Counted from the stretch's first letter, positions 1 through 9,388 are shown. The stretch: DNA of 64,000 nucleotides from Arthrobacter sp. efr-133-TYG-118 (GCF_030209755.1 NZ_JARVRH010000004.1:186001-250000), one strand, 5' to 3'. Notes: generated from the letters alone by a model not told the origin. Numbers and translations are program-made.

Positions 1-615
1 CTCGTCCTCTTCGGTGGAAGGCGTGGCCCCGCGGACTTTGCTGATGATCCGGTCCACGATGATTCCCAGGATGATGGCCGCGCCGATCGCGATAATCGCT
101 CCGAGCAGGTGGTTGTGCTCGAACCATTGGCCGAAGAACACACCGATGGCCACCGAATAACTGGCCCACAGAACGGCAGACATGGCCGTGAGCCCCACAA
201 ACATGCCGTGCGGGAAATGGGTTGCACCGGCTGTCAGGTTGACCGCCACGCGGCCGACGGGGATGAACCGGGCCACCATGATCAGCGACGCGGCCCGGCG
301 TCGAAGTTCCCTCCCGGCCCAGCGGAAGGCACCCTGCATCCGTTGGGAACGCGTCCACCGCCAGCGGCGAACACCTACTTTGCGGCCGATCAAGTAGGCG
401 ATGTTGTCGCCTGTGAAAGCACCAAGGGCCCCCACCAGGATCAGCAGCCACGTGTTGGGCATCCCCGCGGTCGCGGAGACTGCAGCGAGTCCCACCACCA
501 TCGACTCGCTGGGAACCGGCGGGAAGAAACCGTCGATCACGCAGCAGGCAAAAACCAGAAGCAAGACCCAAGGCTGCCCGGCCGCGGCGAGGATGAAGTC
601 GTTGATGGCTTGCAC
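1..615 (-). CDS. DedA family membrane protein, 3' end beyond window
   Basis: This reads inward from a GTG at 615 with an AGGAAG ribosome site just upstream and runs off the left edge without a stop, so only about 205 residues are visible. The product carries the DedA/SNARE-associated pattern: an early FFPPVPSE segment, a GDNIAYLIGRKVG motif, then the hallmark ARFIPVGRVAVNLTAG, with several hydrophobic segments between. DedA proteins are inner-membrane proteins thought to act in lipid flipping and membrane homeostasis; no specific substrate can be read here. A hairpin separates it from the nucleoside operon upstream, so it is probably its own unit. The family call is firm; the end of the gene is not visible. 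Confidence 0.88.
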   Translation of the reverse strand, partial: MQAINDFILAAAGQPWVLLLVFACCVIDGFFPPVPSESMVVGLAAVSATAGMPNTWLLILVGALGAFTGDNIAYLIGRKVGVRRWRWTRSQRMQGAFRWAGRELRRRAASLIMVARFIPVGRVAVNLTAGATHFPHGMFVGLTAMSAVLWASYSVAIGVFFGQWFEHNHLLGAIIAIGAAIILGIIVDRIISKVRGATPSTEEDE

Positions 616-644
616 GGTCTTCCTAACGAATGGCCGCAGGGATT

Positions 645-677
645 ATCTCCCGAGCATCCCAAAAATGCCCGGGAGAT
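645..677 (-). terminator. Hairpin after deoA
   Basis: ATCTCCCGAGCAT and ATGCCCGGGAGAT pair over 13 bp with one G-U type mismatch and a 7-nt loop. It starts 4 nt after the deoA stop and lies before the dedA start. There is no clear U run after the stem on the minus strand, so termination is inferred from position and stem. Confidence 0.6.
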
Positions 678-681
678 CAGC

Positions 682-1992
682 CTAGGAAATCCGGTCGATG
701 ATGAGCTGTTGTGCCGGCCGTGAGCCTTCCGGCGCGATGAGCACCGCGCCTTCCAAGGCTTCCTTGGCCCGTTCGAACTTTTCCGGGGTGTCGGTCAGGA
801 GGGTCATGAGTGGCTCCCCCGCCCGGACCAGGGCGCCCGGTTTGGCGTGCATCCGCACCCCTGCACCGGCTTGGACGATGTCTTCCTTCCGGGCACGTCC
901 GGCGCCGAGGCGCCACGCAGCCACACCCACGGCCAGGGCGTCGAGTTCCACCAGGACGCCGTCGGCCGGAGCCGGAATGACCTCGGATTCCTTGGCCACC
1001 GGCAGGGCAGCACGCGGATCGCCGCCTTGGGCTTCGATCATGCGGTTCCAGACGTCCATCGCGCGGCCGTCCTTGAGGGCGGCCGCGGGGTCGGCGTCGT
1101 GCACTCCGGCGCAGGCGAGCATCTCTTCGGCGAGCCTGACAGTCAGCTCGACGACGTCTTCCGGACCGCCGCCCGCAAGCACATCCACCGACTCCTCCAC
1201 CTCGATGGCATTGCCCGCAGTCAAGCCCAGCGGCGTGCTCATGTTCGTCAGGAGGGCCACCGTGTTGACGCCCGCATCCTTGCCCAGGGCCACCATGGTT
1301 TCGGCCAGTTCGCGGGCACGGGCTTCGTCCTTCATGAACGCCCCGGAGCCCACCTTCACGTCGAGCACCAGGGAGCCCGTGCCTTCGGCGATCTTCTTGC
1401 TCATGATGGACGAGGCAATCAGGGGAATGGCTTCCACCGTGCCCGTGACGTCGCGCAGGGCATAGAGTTTCTTGTCCGCCGGAGCCAAACCCGTGCCGGC
1501 GGCGCAGATGACTGCACCCACGTCCTGCAGCTGGGCCAGGATCTCCTCGTTGCTCAGGTTCGCCCGCCAACCGGGAATTGCTTCGAGCTTGTCGAGCGTG
1601 CCGCCCGTGTGGCCCAGTCCCCTGCCGGAAAGCTGGGGAACCGCAACCCCGAAGACCGCCACCAGCGGCGCCAGCGGAAGGGTGATTTTGTCCCCGACGC
1701 CCCCGGTGGAGTGTTTGTCGGTGGTGGCCTTCACGCCGCCGTCGGGACGCCGAAGGCTCGAGAAGTCCATCCGCTCGCCCGAGGCGATCATCGCCTCGGT
1801 CCAGCGTGAGATCTCGGCACGGTCCATCCCGTTGAGGAGGATGGCCATGTTCAGGGCCGCCATCTGCTCGTCGGCAATGACGCCTCGGGTATAGGCATCG
1901 ATGGTCCAGTCGATCTGCTCCGGGCTCAAGGTGCCTTTGTCCCGCTTGATGCTGATGATCTGCACGGCATCAAACGCTTCAGTCTGTGTCAC
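682..1992 (-). CDS. deoA: Thymidine phosphorylase
   Basis: 436 residues, the usual length. It splits thymidine (or deoxyuridine) with phosphate into the base and deoxyribose-1-phosphate in the cytoplasm. Visible signatures are KHSTGGVGD at about 93-101 (phosphate binding), the family pattern GRGLGHTGGTLDKLE at about 123-137, and KVGSGAFMK near 215. The C-terminal third is the alpha/beta domain of the pyrimidine nucleoside phosphorylases. The start is GTG and overlaps the cytidine deaminase stop by 4 nt (GTGA), implying translational coupling. It is the last gene of the nucleoside uptake operon, so imported nucleosides are deaminated and then phosphorolysed. Confidence 0.96.
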   Translation of the reverse strand: MTQTEAFDAVQIISIKRDKGTLSPEQIDWTIDAYTRGVIADEQMAALNMAILLNGMDRAEISRWTEAMIASGERMDFSSLRRPDGGVKATTDKHSTGGVGDKITLPLAPLVAVFGVAVPQLSGRGLGHTGGTLDKLEAIPGWRANLSNEEILAQLQDVGAVICAAGTGLAPADKKLYALRDVTGTVEAIPLIASSIMSKKIAEGTGSLVLDVKVGSGAFMKDEARARELAETMVALGKDAGVNTVALLTNMSTPLGLTAGNAIEVEESVDVLAGGGPEDVVELTVRLAEEMLACAGVHDADPAAALKDGRAMDVWNRMIEAQGGDPRAALPVAKESEVIPAPADGVLVELDALAVGVAAWRLGAGRARKEDIVQAGAGVRMHAKPGALVRAGEPLMTLLTDTPEKFERAKEALEGAVLIAPEGSRPAQQLIIDRIS

Positions 1993-2399
1993 CGGTTCTC
2001 CTCCAGGTTGTCGGGACCGAAGGCATCCGGCAGCACTTGGTCCATGGTCTTGATGCCCTGCGTTGTCATGAGTTGCATGCCGGGTGCCCGGAATTCATAG
2101 AGCAATTGCCTGCACCGGCCACAGGGCATGAGGACATTGCCCTTCGAGTCGACGCAATAGAACGCCCGCAATCTGCCGCCGCCACCCATATGGAGGTCTC
2201 CCACCAGGGCGCACTCGGCGCACAGGGTGAGTCCGTAGCTGGCGTTCTCGACGTTGCATCCGCTGACGATCCGCCCGTCCTCGGTGAGTGCGGCGGCCCC
2301 CACCGGGAACTTCGAATACGGAGCGTAGGCCTTCCCCATGGCGGTAACCGCGGCGGCCTCGAGGGCCGCCCAGTCCACTTCGCTATCCGTGAGCACCAC
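1989..2399 (-). CDS. cdd: Cytidine deaminase
   Basis: About 136 residues, typical of the small tetrameric cytidine deaminases that convert (deoxy)cytidine to (deoxy)uridine. The zinc and catalytic motifs are present: a CAE motif following NVENASYG, and PCGRC further on, giving three Cys ligands and the catalytic Glu. The open frame extends far upstream into the permease, but the product aligns from VLTDSEVDW, so I use the GTG at 2399 (GTG at 2396 is equally possible), 2 nt after the permease stop. It overlaps deoA by 4 nt. It belongs to the BMP-type nucleoside transporter operon and supplies uridine and deoxyuridine from imported cytidine. Confidence 0.95.
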   Translation of the reverse strand: MVLTDSEVDWAALEAAAVTAMGKAYAPYSKFPVGAAALTEDGRIVSGCNVENASYGLTLCAECALVGDLHMGGGGRLRAFYCVDSKGNVLMPCGRCRQLLYEFRAPGMQLMTTQGIKTMDQVLPDAFGPDNLEENR

Positions 2400-2401
2400 G
2401 G

Positions 2402-3913
2402 TCAGCCCTTGACGTACGGTATGCCGCTTGCCGCCGGCGGCCGGGACCTGCCCACCAATCCGGCGACGGCGAAGACCGTCAAGGCGTAAGGCAGCATGGC
2501 CATGAACTGGCTCGGCACGGGCGATCCGATGATGGTAATGACGCTCTGGAGGTTGTCCGCGAAGCCGAACAGCAACGCGGCCAGGAAGGCGCCGATCGGG
2601 TTCCAGCGCCCGAAGATCAGCGCCGCCAGGGCGATATACCCACGGCCACCGGACATATCCTTGCTGAACGCATCCACGGATACCAGGGTGAAGAACGAGC
2701 CGCCAATGCCCGCGATCGCACCGCCCATGAGCACGTTCCAGAAACGGGTCCGGTTGACATTGATGCCCACGGTGTCGGCTGCCTGCGGGTGTTCGCCGAC
2801 GGCCCTCACGCGCAGTCCCCACTTCGTGTGGAAAAGGCCGAGGTAAACGACGATCACGGCGATGTACATCAAATAGCCCACGAGGGACTGGTGGAACAGG
2901 ATGGGGCCGATGATGGGGATATCGGACAGGAAGGGAATGTCCACCGGGGGCAAACGCCCCGGCTTGTTGAGTCCATCCGGGTCAGCCGTCAGCAGCGTCG
3001 AAAAGAGGAAGCTCGTCAGTCCACTGATGAGGACGTTGAGCACGACGCCGACGATGATCTGGTTGACGAGGTACTTGATGCTGACCACGGCCAGGACCAA
3101 GGAAACAAGCGTTCCAGCGACGGCCGCCGCGACCAGCCCGGCGTAGACATTGTGCGTCACCGTGGCAACAACGGCCGCGGAGAATGCTCCCAGCAGGAGC
3201 TGCCCTTCAATGGCAATGTTGACCACACCGACGCGTTCGCACAGGACGCCGGAAAGGGATCCGAAGACCAGCGGCACGGCCAAGGTTACGGATCCTGCGA
3301 TCAGTCCGGCGAGGGAGATCGACGGCTCGTCGCCATTTCCGCCGGCCACGATCCAGACCATGAAGCCGATGAGGAACACTGCGGCAAATGTACCGCCCAC
3401 CCAGCGGGGTGCGGACTTCTTCGCCTGGGTGAGATACACCGTGTAGCCGGCCAGGCCGAGGAGAATCACCGCGGCGATCCAGCCGATGGCCGCCGAAGGA
3501 AGCGTGATCTTGGAAACCTTTGCCACTCCGAGCGCGGCAAGGCCGAGGACCACCACGGCGGCGACGGTGGATGCGGGCAACCAACCCGGTACCGTGCCTG
3601 AACCCGACGCGAGGCCCGAACGACGGCGAACGAACCACAGGTATCCGAGACCGACCGAAAGCAGAAGGGCCAGGACGAACGTGACCAACGCAGCAACACT
3701 GGAGGCCGCTTCATTGGCCGCCTCGGCAATGCCGAAGCCTGCCGACTTCGAATTCGACATGAAACCGAACAGCACGGTTCCGAGGATTGCGAGCAAGGAC
3801 AGTCCGATTCCGGCCTTCCAGCTCACCAGCTCGGTGGCACCCGTTTTTCCGGGGCTCGCCGGGGCGTTACCGGCGGGTGTGCCACCGCCGGGCTGAGTTG
3901 TTGTGGTGCTCAT
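2402..3913 (-). CDS. nupQ: Nucleoside ABC transporter permease (BMP/NupQ type)
   Basis: 503 residues with about ten or more hydrophobic segments and a long hydrophobic N-terminal extension (roughly the first 190 residues) before the conserved permease core that starts near LAVPLVFGSLSGVLCERVG. The core motif GVVNIAIEGQLL and the EHPQAADTVGINV cytoplasmic loop are typical of the BPD_transp_2 permeases that pair with BMP-family binding proteins. It should form the membrane channel with the neighbouring permease, overlapping it by 4 nt. The symbol is by analogy with Bacillus NupNOPQ (guanosine importer); the true substrate may be wider, and the cdd and deoA neighbours suggest pyrimidine nucleosides. 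Confidence 0.88.
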   Translation of the reverse strand: MSTTTTQPGGGTPAGNAPASPGKTGATELVSWKAGIGLSLLAILGTVLFGFMSNSKSAGFGIAEAANEAASSVAALVTFVLALLLSVGLGYLWFVRRRSGLASGSGTVPGWLPASTVAAVVVLGLAALGVAKVSKITLPSAAIGWIAAVILLGLAGYTVYLTQAKKSAPRWVGGTFAAVFLIGFMVWIVAGGNGDEPSISLAGLIAGSVTLAVPLVFGSLSGVLCERVGVVNIAIEGQLLLGAFSAAVVATVTHNVYAGLVAAAVAGTLVSLVLAVVSIKYLVNQIIVGVVLNVLISGLTSFLFSTLLTADPDGLNKPGRLPPVDIPFLSDIPIIGPILFHQSLVGYLMYIAVIVVYLGLFHTKWGLRVRAVGEHPQAADTVGINVNRTRFWNVLMGGAIAGIGGSFFTLVSVDAFSKDMSGGRGYIALAALIFGRWNPIGAFLAALLFGFADNLQSVITIIGSPVPSQFMAMLPYALTVFAVAGLVGRSRPPAASGIPYVKG

Positions 3914-5283
3914 GCTGTTGCAGCTCCGCTCTCGAGTTTTCCGGAGGGGATGCTTCCGGAGCCGGGGCCGCCAGTGGCCTTCTTCTTTTTCCGCGGGTTT
4001 AGTCCGAAGATCGCCCGCACCAGGGGCGGTGCCGCGATGAACAGGACGATCAAGGACTGGATGACCAAGACGATGTCGATGGGGGTCTGGGTTTCGGCCT
4101 GCATCGCGACGCCTCCCGCACGGAACGCCCCGAACAGGAGCCCGGCGAAGAAGGTTCCCCAGGGCGTCGACCGGCCCAGCAGAGCGACCGTGATGGCATC
4201 GAATCCGATGGAAGCCGCGACGCCTCCCGAGAGGTATTTCTCCGTTCCGGATACCTGAGCAATGCCGGCCAGGCCCGCAAGCGCACCCGCAAGCGCCATC
4301 ACCAGGATCACGGCGCGGGGAACGTTGATTCCAGCGGTGCGTGCTGCGCTCTGGTTGGCGCCCACGGCCCGGAATTCAAAGCCGAGCGTGGAGCGCTTCA
4401 GGAGCCACCAGACGAAAACCGTTGCCAGCACGGCAAGGAGGAAGCCCGCGTGGAGCCTGAACTGGGGGCCGAGCAACTCCGGGAACAATGCCGACTGGTC
4501 CAGGAAGGGCGAGATCGGGTTGGTCGAGCCCTTGCGCTGGAAAGCCGGAGTGGTCAGGAGGAACAGGAGGAGGAAGTTGGCGATGTAGTTCAGCATGATG
4601 GTCACGATGACCTCATGCGCGCCGGTCCGGGCCTTGAGGAGGCCGACGACGCCGCCCCACACCGCGCCGCCGACGAATCCGGCAACGATGACGAGCAGCA
4701 AGTGAACCAGGAAAGGCAAGTGCCAGGTGAAGCCCACGTAGGCACCGAACAGCGCGCCAAAGATGATTTGCCCTTGCGCACCGATGTTGAACAGGCCCGC
4801 ACGGAAGGCCAAGGCCACGCCGAGTCCGGCCAGGATCAGTGGCGTTGACACCGTCAGGGTCTCAGTGATCGGGTACAGCTGGGCTGCGGCGTCGGCCCCG
4901 GCCCAGTTGAATATCGACCCCTGGACCAGCGCCACGTAGGGCCTGAAGACCTCGGTGAGCATGTCCCCCGGCTGCGCGAAGAAATAGCCTGCCGTTTCGG
5001 CCACTTTGGGGTTGGTCACGGCCATTAGGATTCCGCCGAGCACAATCGCGAGCAGCACGGACAACACCGAGACCATGGCGTTTCCGGTCACGATCTGCCG
5101 GAAGACCGAACCACCGGCAGCGTGCGGGATCTGTCCGCCCTGGCTGGTAGCCGGAATCACAGACGGGGCCATTGCGCCGTCCGCCGTGTCCAGTGCGACG
5201 TCCAGGACGACCTCGTCGTCCAATGTTTCCGGGCGCTCCGGCTCGACTTCGTTTTCTTGTCGAGGGGTGTTGGACTCAGACAT
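3910..5283 (-). CDS. nupP: Nucleoside ABC transporter permease (BMP/NupP type)
   Basis: 457 residues. An acidic, probably cytoplasmic N-terminus of about 75 residues precedes the first membrane segment (MVSVLSVLLAIVLGGILMAV), followed by further helices. The conserved motif GLFNIGAQGQIIFG and the loop RAVGANQSAARTAGINV mark it as the BPD_transp_2 permease partner in BMP-type importers. The C-terminus is basic (NPRKKKKATGG). It overlaps the ATPase gene by 8 nt and the second permease by 4 nt, so the three form one translationally coupled block. The long acidic N-terminus is longer than in Bacillus homologues. Confidence 0.88.
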   Translation of the reverse strand: MSESNTPRQENEVEPERPETLDDEVVLDVALDTADGAMAPSVIPATSQGGQIPHAAGGSVFRQIVTGNAMVSVLSVLLAIVLGGILMAVTNPKVAETAGYFFAQPGDMLTEVFRPYVALVQGSIFNWAGADAAAQLYPITETLTVSTPLILAGLGVALAFRAGLFNIGAQGQIIFGALFGAYVGFTWHLPFLVHLLLVIVAGFVGGAVWGGVVGLLKARTGAHEVIVTIMLNYIANFLLLFLLTTPAFQRKGSTNPISPFLDQSALFPELLGPQFRLHAGFLLAVLATVFVWWLLKRSTLGFEFRAVGANQSAARTAGINVPRAVILVMALAGALAGLAGIAQVSGTEKYLSGGVAASIGFDAITVALLGRSTPWGTFFAGLLFGAFRAGGVAMQAETQTPIDIVLVIQSLIVLFIAAPPLVRAIFGLNPRKKKKATGGPGSGSIPSGKLESGAATA

Positions 5284-6826
5284 GTGTTCCTCCCTCGAGG
5301 GTCTTGTGCGCAGTCAGTTCTGCCTCATGTTCCGGAACGCCGGCCATCATCAAGCCCAGCACATCGCGGGAGGTACCGGCGGGAACGATCCCCACAAGCT
5401 TTCCCCGGTAGAGAACGGCGATCCTGTCGGCGAGCTCAAGCACTTCATCGAGCTCTGTGGACACGATCATCACCGGAGTTCCGTTATCCCGTTCGGCAAT
5501 GACCCGCTTGTGCACGAATTCGATGGAGCCGACGTCGAGGCCCCGGGTGGGCTGCGATGCGATGAAAAGCCTCAATGGCCGGGACAGTTCCCTAGCCAGG
5601 ACCACCTTTTGCTGGTTGCCTCCGGAGAGCGTACCCACGGCGACATCGATCGACGGCGTCCGCACATCGAACTCCTCGACCTTCTTCTCCGCGTGGGAAG
5701 CAATCAAGGCCGGTTTCATACCGATGCCTTGGGCAAAAGGCGGCTTGTCGTACAAGTCCAGGATCATGTTCTCGGAAATGGAAAATGTTCCCACCAGGCC
5801 GTCGATCTTGCGGTCCTCAGGGACGAACCCGACGCCGGCGGACAGAACCTGTTTGACGCTCTTGCCGAGCAGTTCGACGTCGTCGAGGACGATGGATCCG
5901 GTGACGTGCTGCTGGACGCCGAGGATGGCTTCCGTGAGCTCCGTCTGGCCGTTGCCTTGGACACCGGCGATGGCGAGCACTTCACCCTTGGCGATGTCGA
6001 AACTCAGCCCGTCCACGACGTGCTGGCCATTGTGGTCCACGACGGTCAGGTTCCGGACCTTGAAGGTCGCCTCCCCCGGTTGGGCTGGCTTCTTTTCCAG
6101 GGTCAGGCTGACCGCCCGGCCCACCATCGCCGAGGCGAGTTCCGTCGGGGACGCCGAGGGATCAGCCGAGCCCACTACTTTGCCACGCCGGATCACCGTG
6201 ATGATGTCCGATATTTCCTTGACCTCACGCAGCTTGTGCGAAATGAAGACAATCGATTTTCCGGCCGCCTTGAGCTGCCGGATGATGTCCAGGAGCTCAT
6301 CGGTTTCCTGCGGAGTGAGAACCGCGGTCGGTTCATCGAGAATCAGGACTTCGGCGTCGCGCACTAGTGCCTTGATGATCTCGACCCGTTGCTGCACGCC
6401 CACGGGCAGGTCTTCCACGAGGGCATCGGGGTCGACGTGGAATCCGTACTGCTTGGAAATCTCGGAGATCCTGCGGCGGGTTTCATCCAGGTTCAGGAAG
6501 CCGGCTGCCTTGGTGGCTTCGTTTCCCAGCGCGACATTTTCGGCGACCGTGAATACCGGAATCAGCATGAAGTGCTGGTGGACCATTCCGATCCCTGCCG
6601 CCATGGCATCTCCGGGACCCTTGAAAACGACCGGCTTGCCGTCGACCAGGATTTCGCCGTCACTGGGATCGTAGAGTCCGTAAAGGACATTCATCAGGGT
6701 GGATTTACCGGCACCGTTTTCGCCGAGGAGGCAATGGACTTGGCCGGGTTCAACCACGAGATCGATGTGGTCATTGGCTACGAGGGATCCGAAGCGCTTC
6801 GTGATCCCTTTCAGTTCGAGTTTCAA
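5276..6826 (-). CDS. nupO: Nucleoside ABC transporter ATPase, two fused nucleotide-binding domains
   Basis: 516 residues with two ABC domains in tandem. The first has Walker [10 protein letters not shown] (about 36-44) and Walker [12 protein letters not shown]; the second has the signature [16 protein letters not shown] and a degenerate Walker A (GVQGNGQTELTEA). This fused layout is usual for the YufO/NupO and sugar-importer ATPases. It energises the two downstream permeases. It follows the binding-protein gene after a 164-nt gap that contains a strong hairpin, which probably sets lower expression than the lipoprotein. Confidence 0.93.
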   Translation of the reverse strand: MKLELKGITKRFGSLVANDHIDLVVEPGQVHCLLGENGAGKSTLMNVLYGLYDPSDGEILVDGKPVVFKGPGDAMAAGIGMVHQHFMLIPVFTVAENVALGNEATKAAGFLNLDETRRRISEISKQYGFHVDPDALVEDLPVGVQQRVEIIKALVRDAEVLILDEPTAVLTPQETDELLDIIRQLKAAGKSIVFISHKLREVKEISDIITVIRRGKVVGSADPSASPTELASAMVGRAVSLTLEKKPAQPGEATFKVRNLTVVDHNGQHVVDGLSFDIAKGEVLAIAGVQGNGQTELTEAILGVQQHVTGSIVLDDVELLGKSVKQVLSAGVGFVPEDRKIDGLVGTFSISENMILDLYDKPPFAQGIGMKPALIASHAEKKVEEFDVRTPSIDVAVGTLSGGNQQKVVLARELSRPLRLFIASQPTRGLDVGSIEFVHKRVIAERDNGTPVMIVSTELDEVLELADRIAVLYRGKLVGIVPAGTSRDVLGLMMAGVPEHEAELTAHKTLEGGTHV

Positions 6827-6929
6827 AACTCCAACCCATCTATAAAGGATGGCTCCTCGTCATCACCGTGCTCCCAGCATAGTGCTCGGCCAAAGAGTGT
6901 CGAAGAGCAAAAGTGAAGGCAACGCAGAA

Positions 6930-6970
6930 CGCGCTGCCCTTCTGCCAAAACTCGGCTGAAGGGCAGCGCG
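6930..6970 (-). terminator. Strong hairpin between bmp and the ATPase gene
   Basis: CGCGCTGCCCTTC and GAAGGGCAGCGCG form a perfect 13-bp stem with a 15-nt loop, 20 nt after the binding-protein stop. It can act as a partial terminator or 3' stabiliser so that the lipoprotein is made in excess over the membrane parts. The role is inferred from position. Confidence 0.75.
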
Positions 6971-6990
6971 ACGCGGTTTAGCCCGGATTT

Positions 6991-8097
6991 TTACTTGGGG
7001 CTGGACTTCGATTCGACCTTGACTGCGCCGGAGATGATGTCCTTCTTCAACTGGTCAAGATCGCTCTTCATGTCGGCCGGCACTGCGGAGTCGAGATCGT
7101 GGAACGGGGCAAGCGCCACGCCCCCGTTGTCGAGCGTGCCAACGTAGGGGCTGGGGTCGAACTTGCCGTCCTTGTCGGCCTTGATGACCGTTTCAACGGC
7201 GGTCGCCATGGTCTTCTGGACCGAAGTCAGGATGACCGACTTGTAGGCGGGTGCGGTCAGGTAGCCATCCGAGTCGACCCAGATCAGCTTTGCGTCCGTG
7301 CCTTTTGCCTTGGCGTCAAGGATCGCGCTTCCGGCGCCTGCTCCAACCGGACCAGCGACGGGAAGGACGACGTCGGCCCCTTGGTCGAGGAATCCTTGGG
7401 TGAGGACCTTGCCCTTGTCGACCTGCTTGAAGTCGCCGACGAACGTTCCGTCCTGCTTGTCCTTGTCCCAGCCAAGCAGCTGGACGGACTTGCCCTTCTT
7501 CTGGTTGTAGTACTTCACCCCGTCAGAGAAGCCGTCCATGAAGATGCTCACGGTGGGGATGTTGAGACCACCGAAGGTGGCAACCTTGCCCGTCTTGGAA
7601 GTGCCGGCAGCGAGGTACCCGGCCAGGAACGCGGCCTGGGCCGTGTCATAGACAATCGGCTTGACGTTCTTCGGGAAGGTGGGGTCCGAGTAGTCGATGA
7701 TGGCGAAGTGGCTGTTCGGGTTCGCCGTCGCAATGTTCTTCGTGGCGTCGCCCAGCAGGAAGCCGACCGTAACGGTTAGCTTGCAGCCTTGCTGGACCAT
7801 GGAACGAAGGTTGGGGTCGTAGTCCGTGTCGGCCTTGGACTGGACGTGCTTCTCCTGGATGCTCAGGTCCTTGGCTGCCGCCTGAAGGCCCTCGTAGCCT
7901 GACTGGTTGAACGACTTGTCATCGAAGCCGCCGGAGTCGGACACCATGCATGCGGTGTAGTCCGACTTGGTGGCGCTGCCCGAGCTCGAAGCAGACGGTG
8001 CGCTACCGCAGCCTGCCAGCAAAAGTGCAGCGGCGCCCGCAGTTGCGACGCCTGCAAATGAACCGCGCTTTAGTGTGGCACGCAGTGATTGCTTCAA
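6991..8097 (-). CDS. BMP family nucleoside-binding lipoprotein
   Basis: About 368 residues. I place the start at a TTG at 8097 because GGAGGA lies 5 nt upstream and the product then begins with a basic tip and a lipoprotein signal ending in the lipobox LLAGC. The mature part follows the BMP (PnrA/TmpC) pattern: SDSGGFDDKSFNQSGYEGL, then GFLLGDATKNIA, then GKVATFGGLNIPTVSIFMDGF, spelled here in pieces. It is the extracellular, membrane-tethered receptor that delivers nucleosides to the permeases encoded downstream. The frame is open further upstream but that part is not protein-like. First gene of the operon. Confidence 0.93.
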   Translation of the reverse strand: MKQSLRATLKRGSFAGVATAGAAALLLAGCGSAPSASSSGSATKSDYTACMVSDSGGFDDKSFNQSGYEGLQAAAKDLSIQEKHVQSKADTDYDPNLRSMVQQGCKLTVTVGFLLGDATKNIATANPNSHFAIIDYSDPTFPKNVKPIVYDTAQAAFLAGYLAAGTSKTGKVATFGGLNIPTVSIFMDGFSDGVKYYNQKKGKSVQLLGWDKDKQDGTFVGDFKQVDKGKVLTQGFLDQGADVVLPVAGPVGAGAGSAILDAKAKGTDAKLIWVDSDGYLTAPAYKSVILTSVQKTMATAVETVIKADKDGKFDPSPYVGTLDNGGVALAPFHDLDSAVPADMKSDLDQLKKDIISGAVKVESKSSPK

Positions 8098-8253
8098 TTT
8101 TCCTCCAGGAAGAAAGTGATTGATGCTACGACAGTTGGTCAATGAGTGTCCGTTTCGAAAACTCGAGTCTGAAATTCTGTTTTCACTGATGCTTCGCAGC
8201 ACTGCGCCTGGGGCGCACTGATGGCACAACTTTAGTGGGATTGAACACACCCG

Positions 8254-8301
8254 GGTAACACAAAAGCCCAACAACCCGAAGATCGTTGAGCTTTTGTTAC
8301 C
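8254..8301 (-). terminator. Terminator-like hairpin after the oxidoreductase gene
   Basis: GGTAACACAAAAGCCCAAC pairs with GTTGAGCTTTTGTTACC, with a 2-nt bulge and one mismatch. It sits about 70 nt after the stop of the 8369-9388 gene and before the bmp promoter region, so it probably ends the ohrR-ohr-oxidoreductase transcript. The rest of 8098-8368 holds the bmp leader and no gene that I can see. Confidence 0.6.
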
Positions 8302-8368
8302 AAGCAGTAGAGGAACTCCCAGCCAACGGCCCTAGGATGCCCGCCCGCGGCCGCTAGTCGGTGCAGGC

Positions 8369-9388
8369 TCAGTGCAGGCGGACCAGCATCTTGCCGGTGT
8401 TGACTCCGTCCAGGAGGTCGATGAAGGCCTTCGGCGCGTTCTCGAGCCCGTCGACGATCGTCTCGTCGTAGCGGACCGTTCCGTCAGCCAGCCATCCGGC
8501 CATCTTCTCGGCGAACTCGGCGGCGTGCTGCCGCTGGCCGCCCACCAGGAAGCCACGGAGGGTCAATTGCTTTCCGATGGCCACGGCCAGGTTCCGCGGG
8601 CCCGGTGTGGGCTCCGTGGAGTTGTACTGCGAAATGGCACCGCACATTGCTACGCGGCCACCCACAGTGAGGACTGCGAGGGCGGCCTCGAGGTGTTCGC
8701 CGCCGACGTTGTCGAAGTAGACGTCGATGCCGCGCTCCCCCGCTGCGTCACGGAGCTGCTTCGCCACCGGACCGTCGTGATAGTCGAAGGCCGCGTCGAA
8801 GCCCAGTTCCAGCAAGCGCGCCACCTTCTCCGGGGAACCGGCGCTGCCGATCACCCTGGAGGCGCCCATGGCCTTCGCGACCTGGCCGACAATCGAACCC
8901 ACGGCGCCTGCGGCACCGGAAACGAAGACGACGTCCCCGGCTTTGAACTCGGCCACCTTAAGCAGCCCGGCATACGCCGTCAGGCCCGTCATCCCAAGCG
9001 CTCCGAGGAATGCCGACGTCGGCGCCAGGCCGGCCGGAACCGGCGTCGCGCTTGTCGCATCCACCACGGAATATTCGCGCCAGCCGAGCTGGTGCACGAC
9101 GACGTCACCCACCTTGAGCGCCTCGGAACGGGACGCGATCACCTCACCCACCGCACCGCCGTCGAGCGCTGCGTCGAGTCGGAAAGGCGCCGAATAGGAC
9201 TTCGCGTCGTTCATGCGGCCGCGCATGTAGGGATCGACCGACATGAACTCGTTGCGGACCAGGATCTGGCCGTCCTGCAGCTCCGGCAAATCGGTCTCGG
9301 CCAGCCGGAAGTTCTCCTGGACGGGGCGTCCTTGAGGCCGGGATGCCAGCTGGATTTCGCGGGTGCTCTTGGTAACAGCGGCGCTCAT
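8369..9388 (-). CDS. NADP-dependent medium-chain oxidoreductase (CurA / leukotriene B4 dehydrogenase-like)
   Basis: 339 residues of the zinc-free MDR branch. The N-terminus has the family motif ENFRLAETDLPEL with SVDPYMRGRM, and the nucleotide-binding fold shows GAAGAVGSIVGQVAKAMG with VIGSAGS. Such enzymes reduce alkenals and enones with NADPH. The start overlaps the ohr stop by 4 nt (ATGA), so it is co-translated with the peroxide-resistance gene. That context fits clearing reactive carbonyls formed when lipid peroxides break down, but the substrate is not shown by the sequence. Confidence 0.92.
   Translation of the reverse strand: MSAAVTKSTREIQLASRPQGRPVQENFRLAETDLPELQDGQILVRNEFMSVDPYMRGRMNDAKSYSAPFRLDAALDGGAVGEVIASRSEALKVGDVVVHQLGWREYSVVDATSATPVPAGLAPTSAFLGALGMTGLTAYAGLLKVAEFKAGDVVFVSGAAGAVGSIVGQVAKAMGASRVIGSAGSPEKVARLLELGFDAAFDYHDGPVAKQLRDAAGERGIDVYFDNVGGEHLEAALAVLTVGGRVAMCGAISQYNSTEPTPGPRNLAVAIGKQLTLRGFLVGGQRQHAAEFAEKMAGWLADGTVRYDETIVDGLENAPKAFIDLLDGVNTGKMLVRLH

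Noticed and set aside
2400..2822. Upstream extension of the cytidine deaminase frame
   Set aside because: It overlaps the permease and encodes Arg/Gly-rich non-conserved sequence; the family starts near the GTG at 2399.
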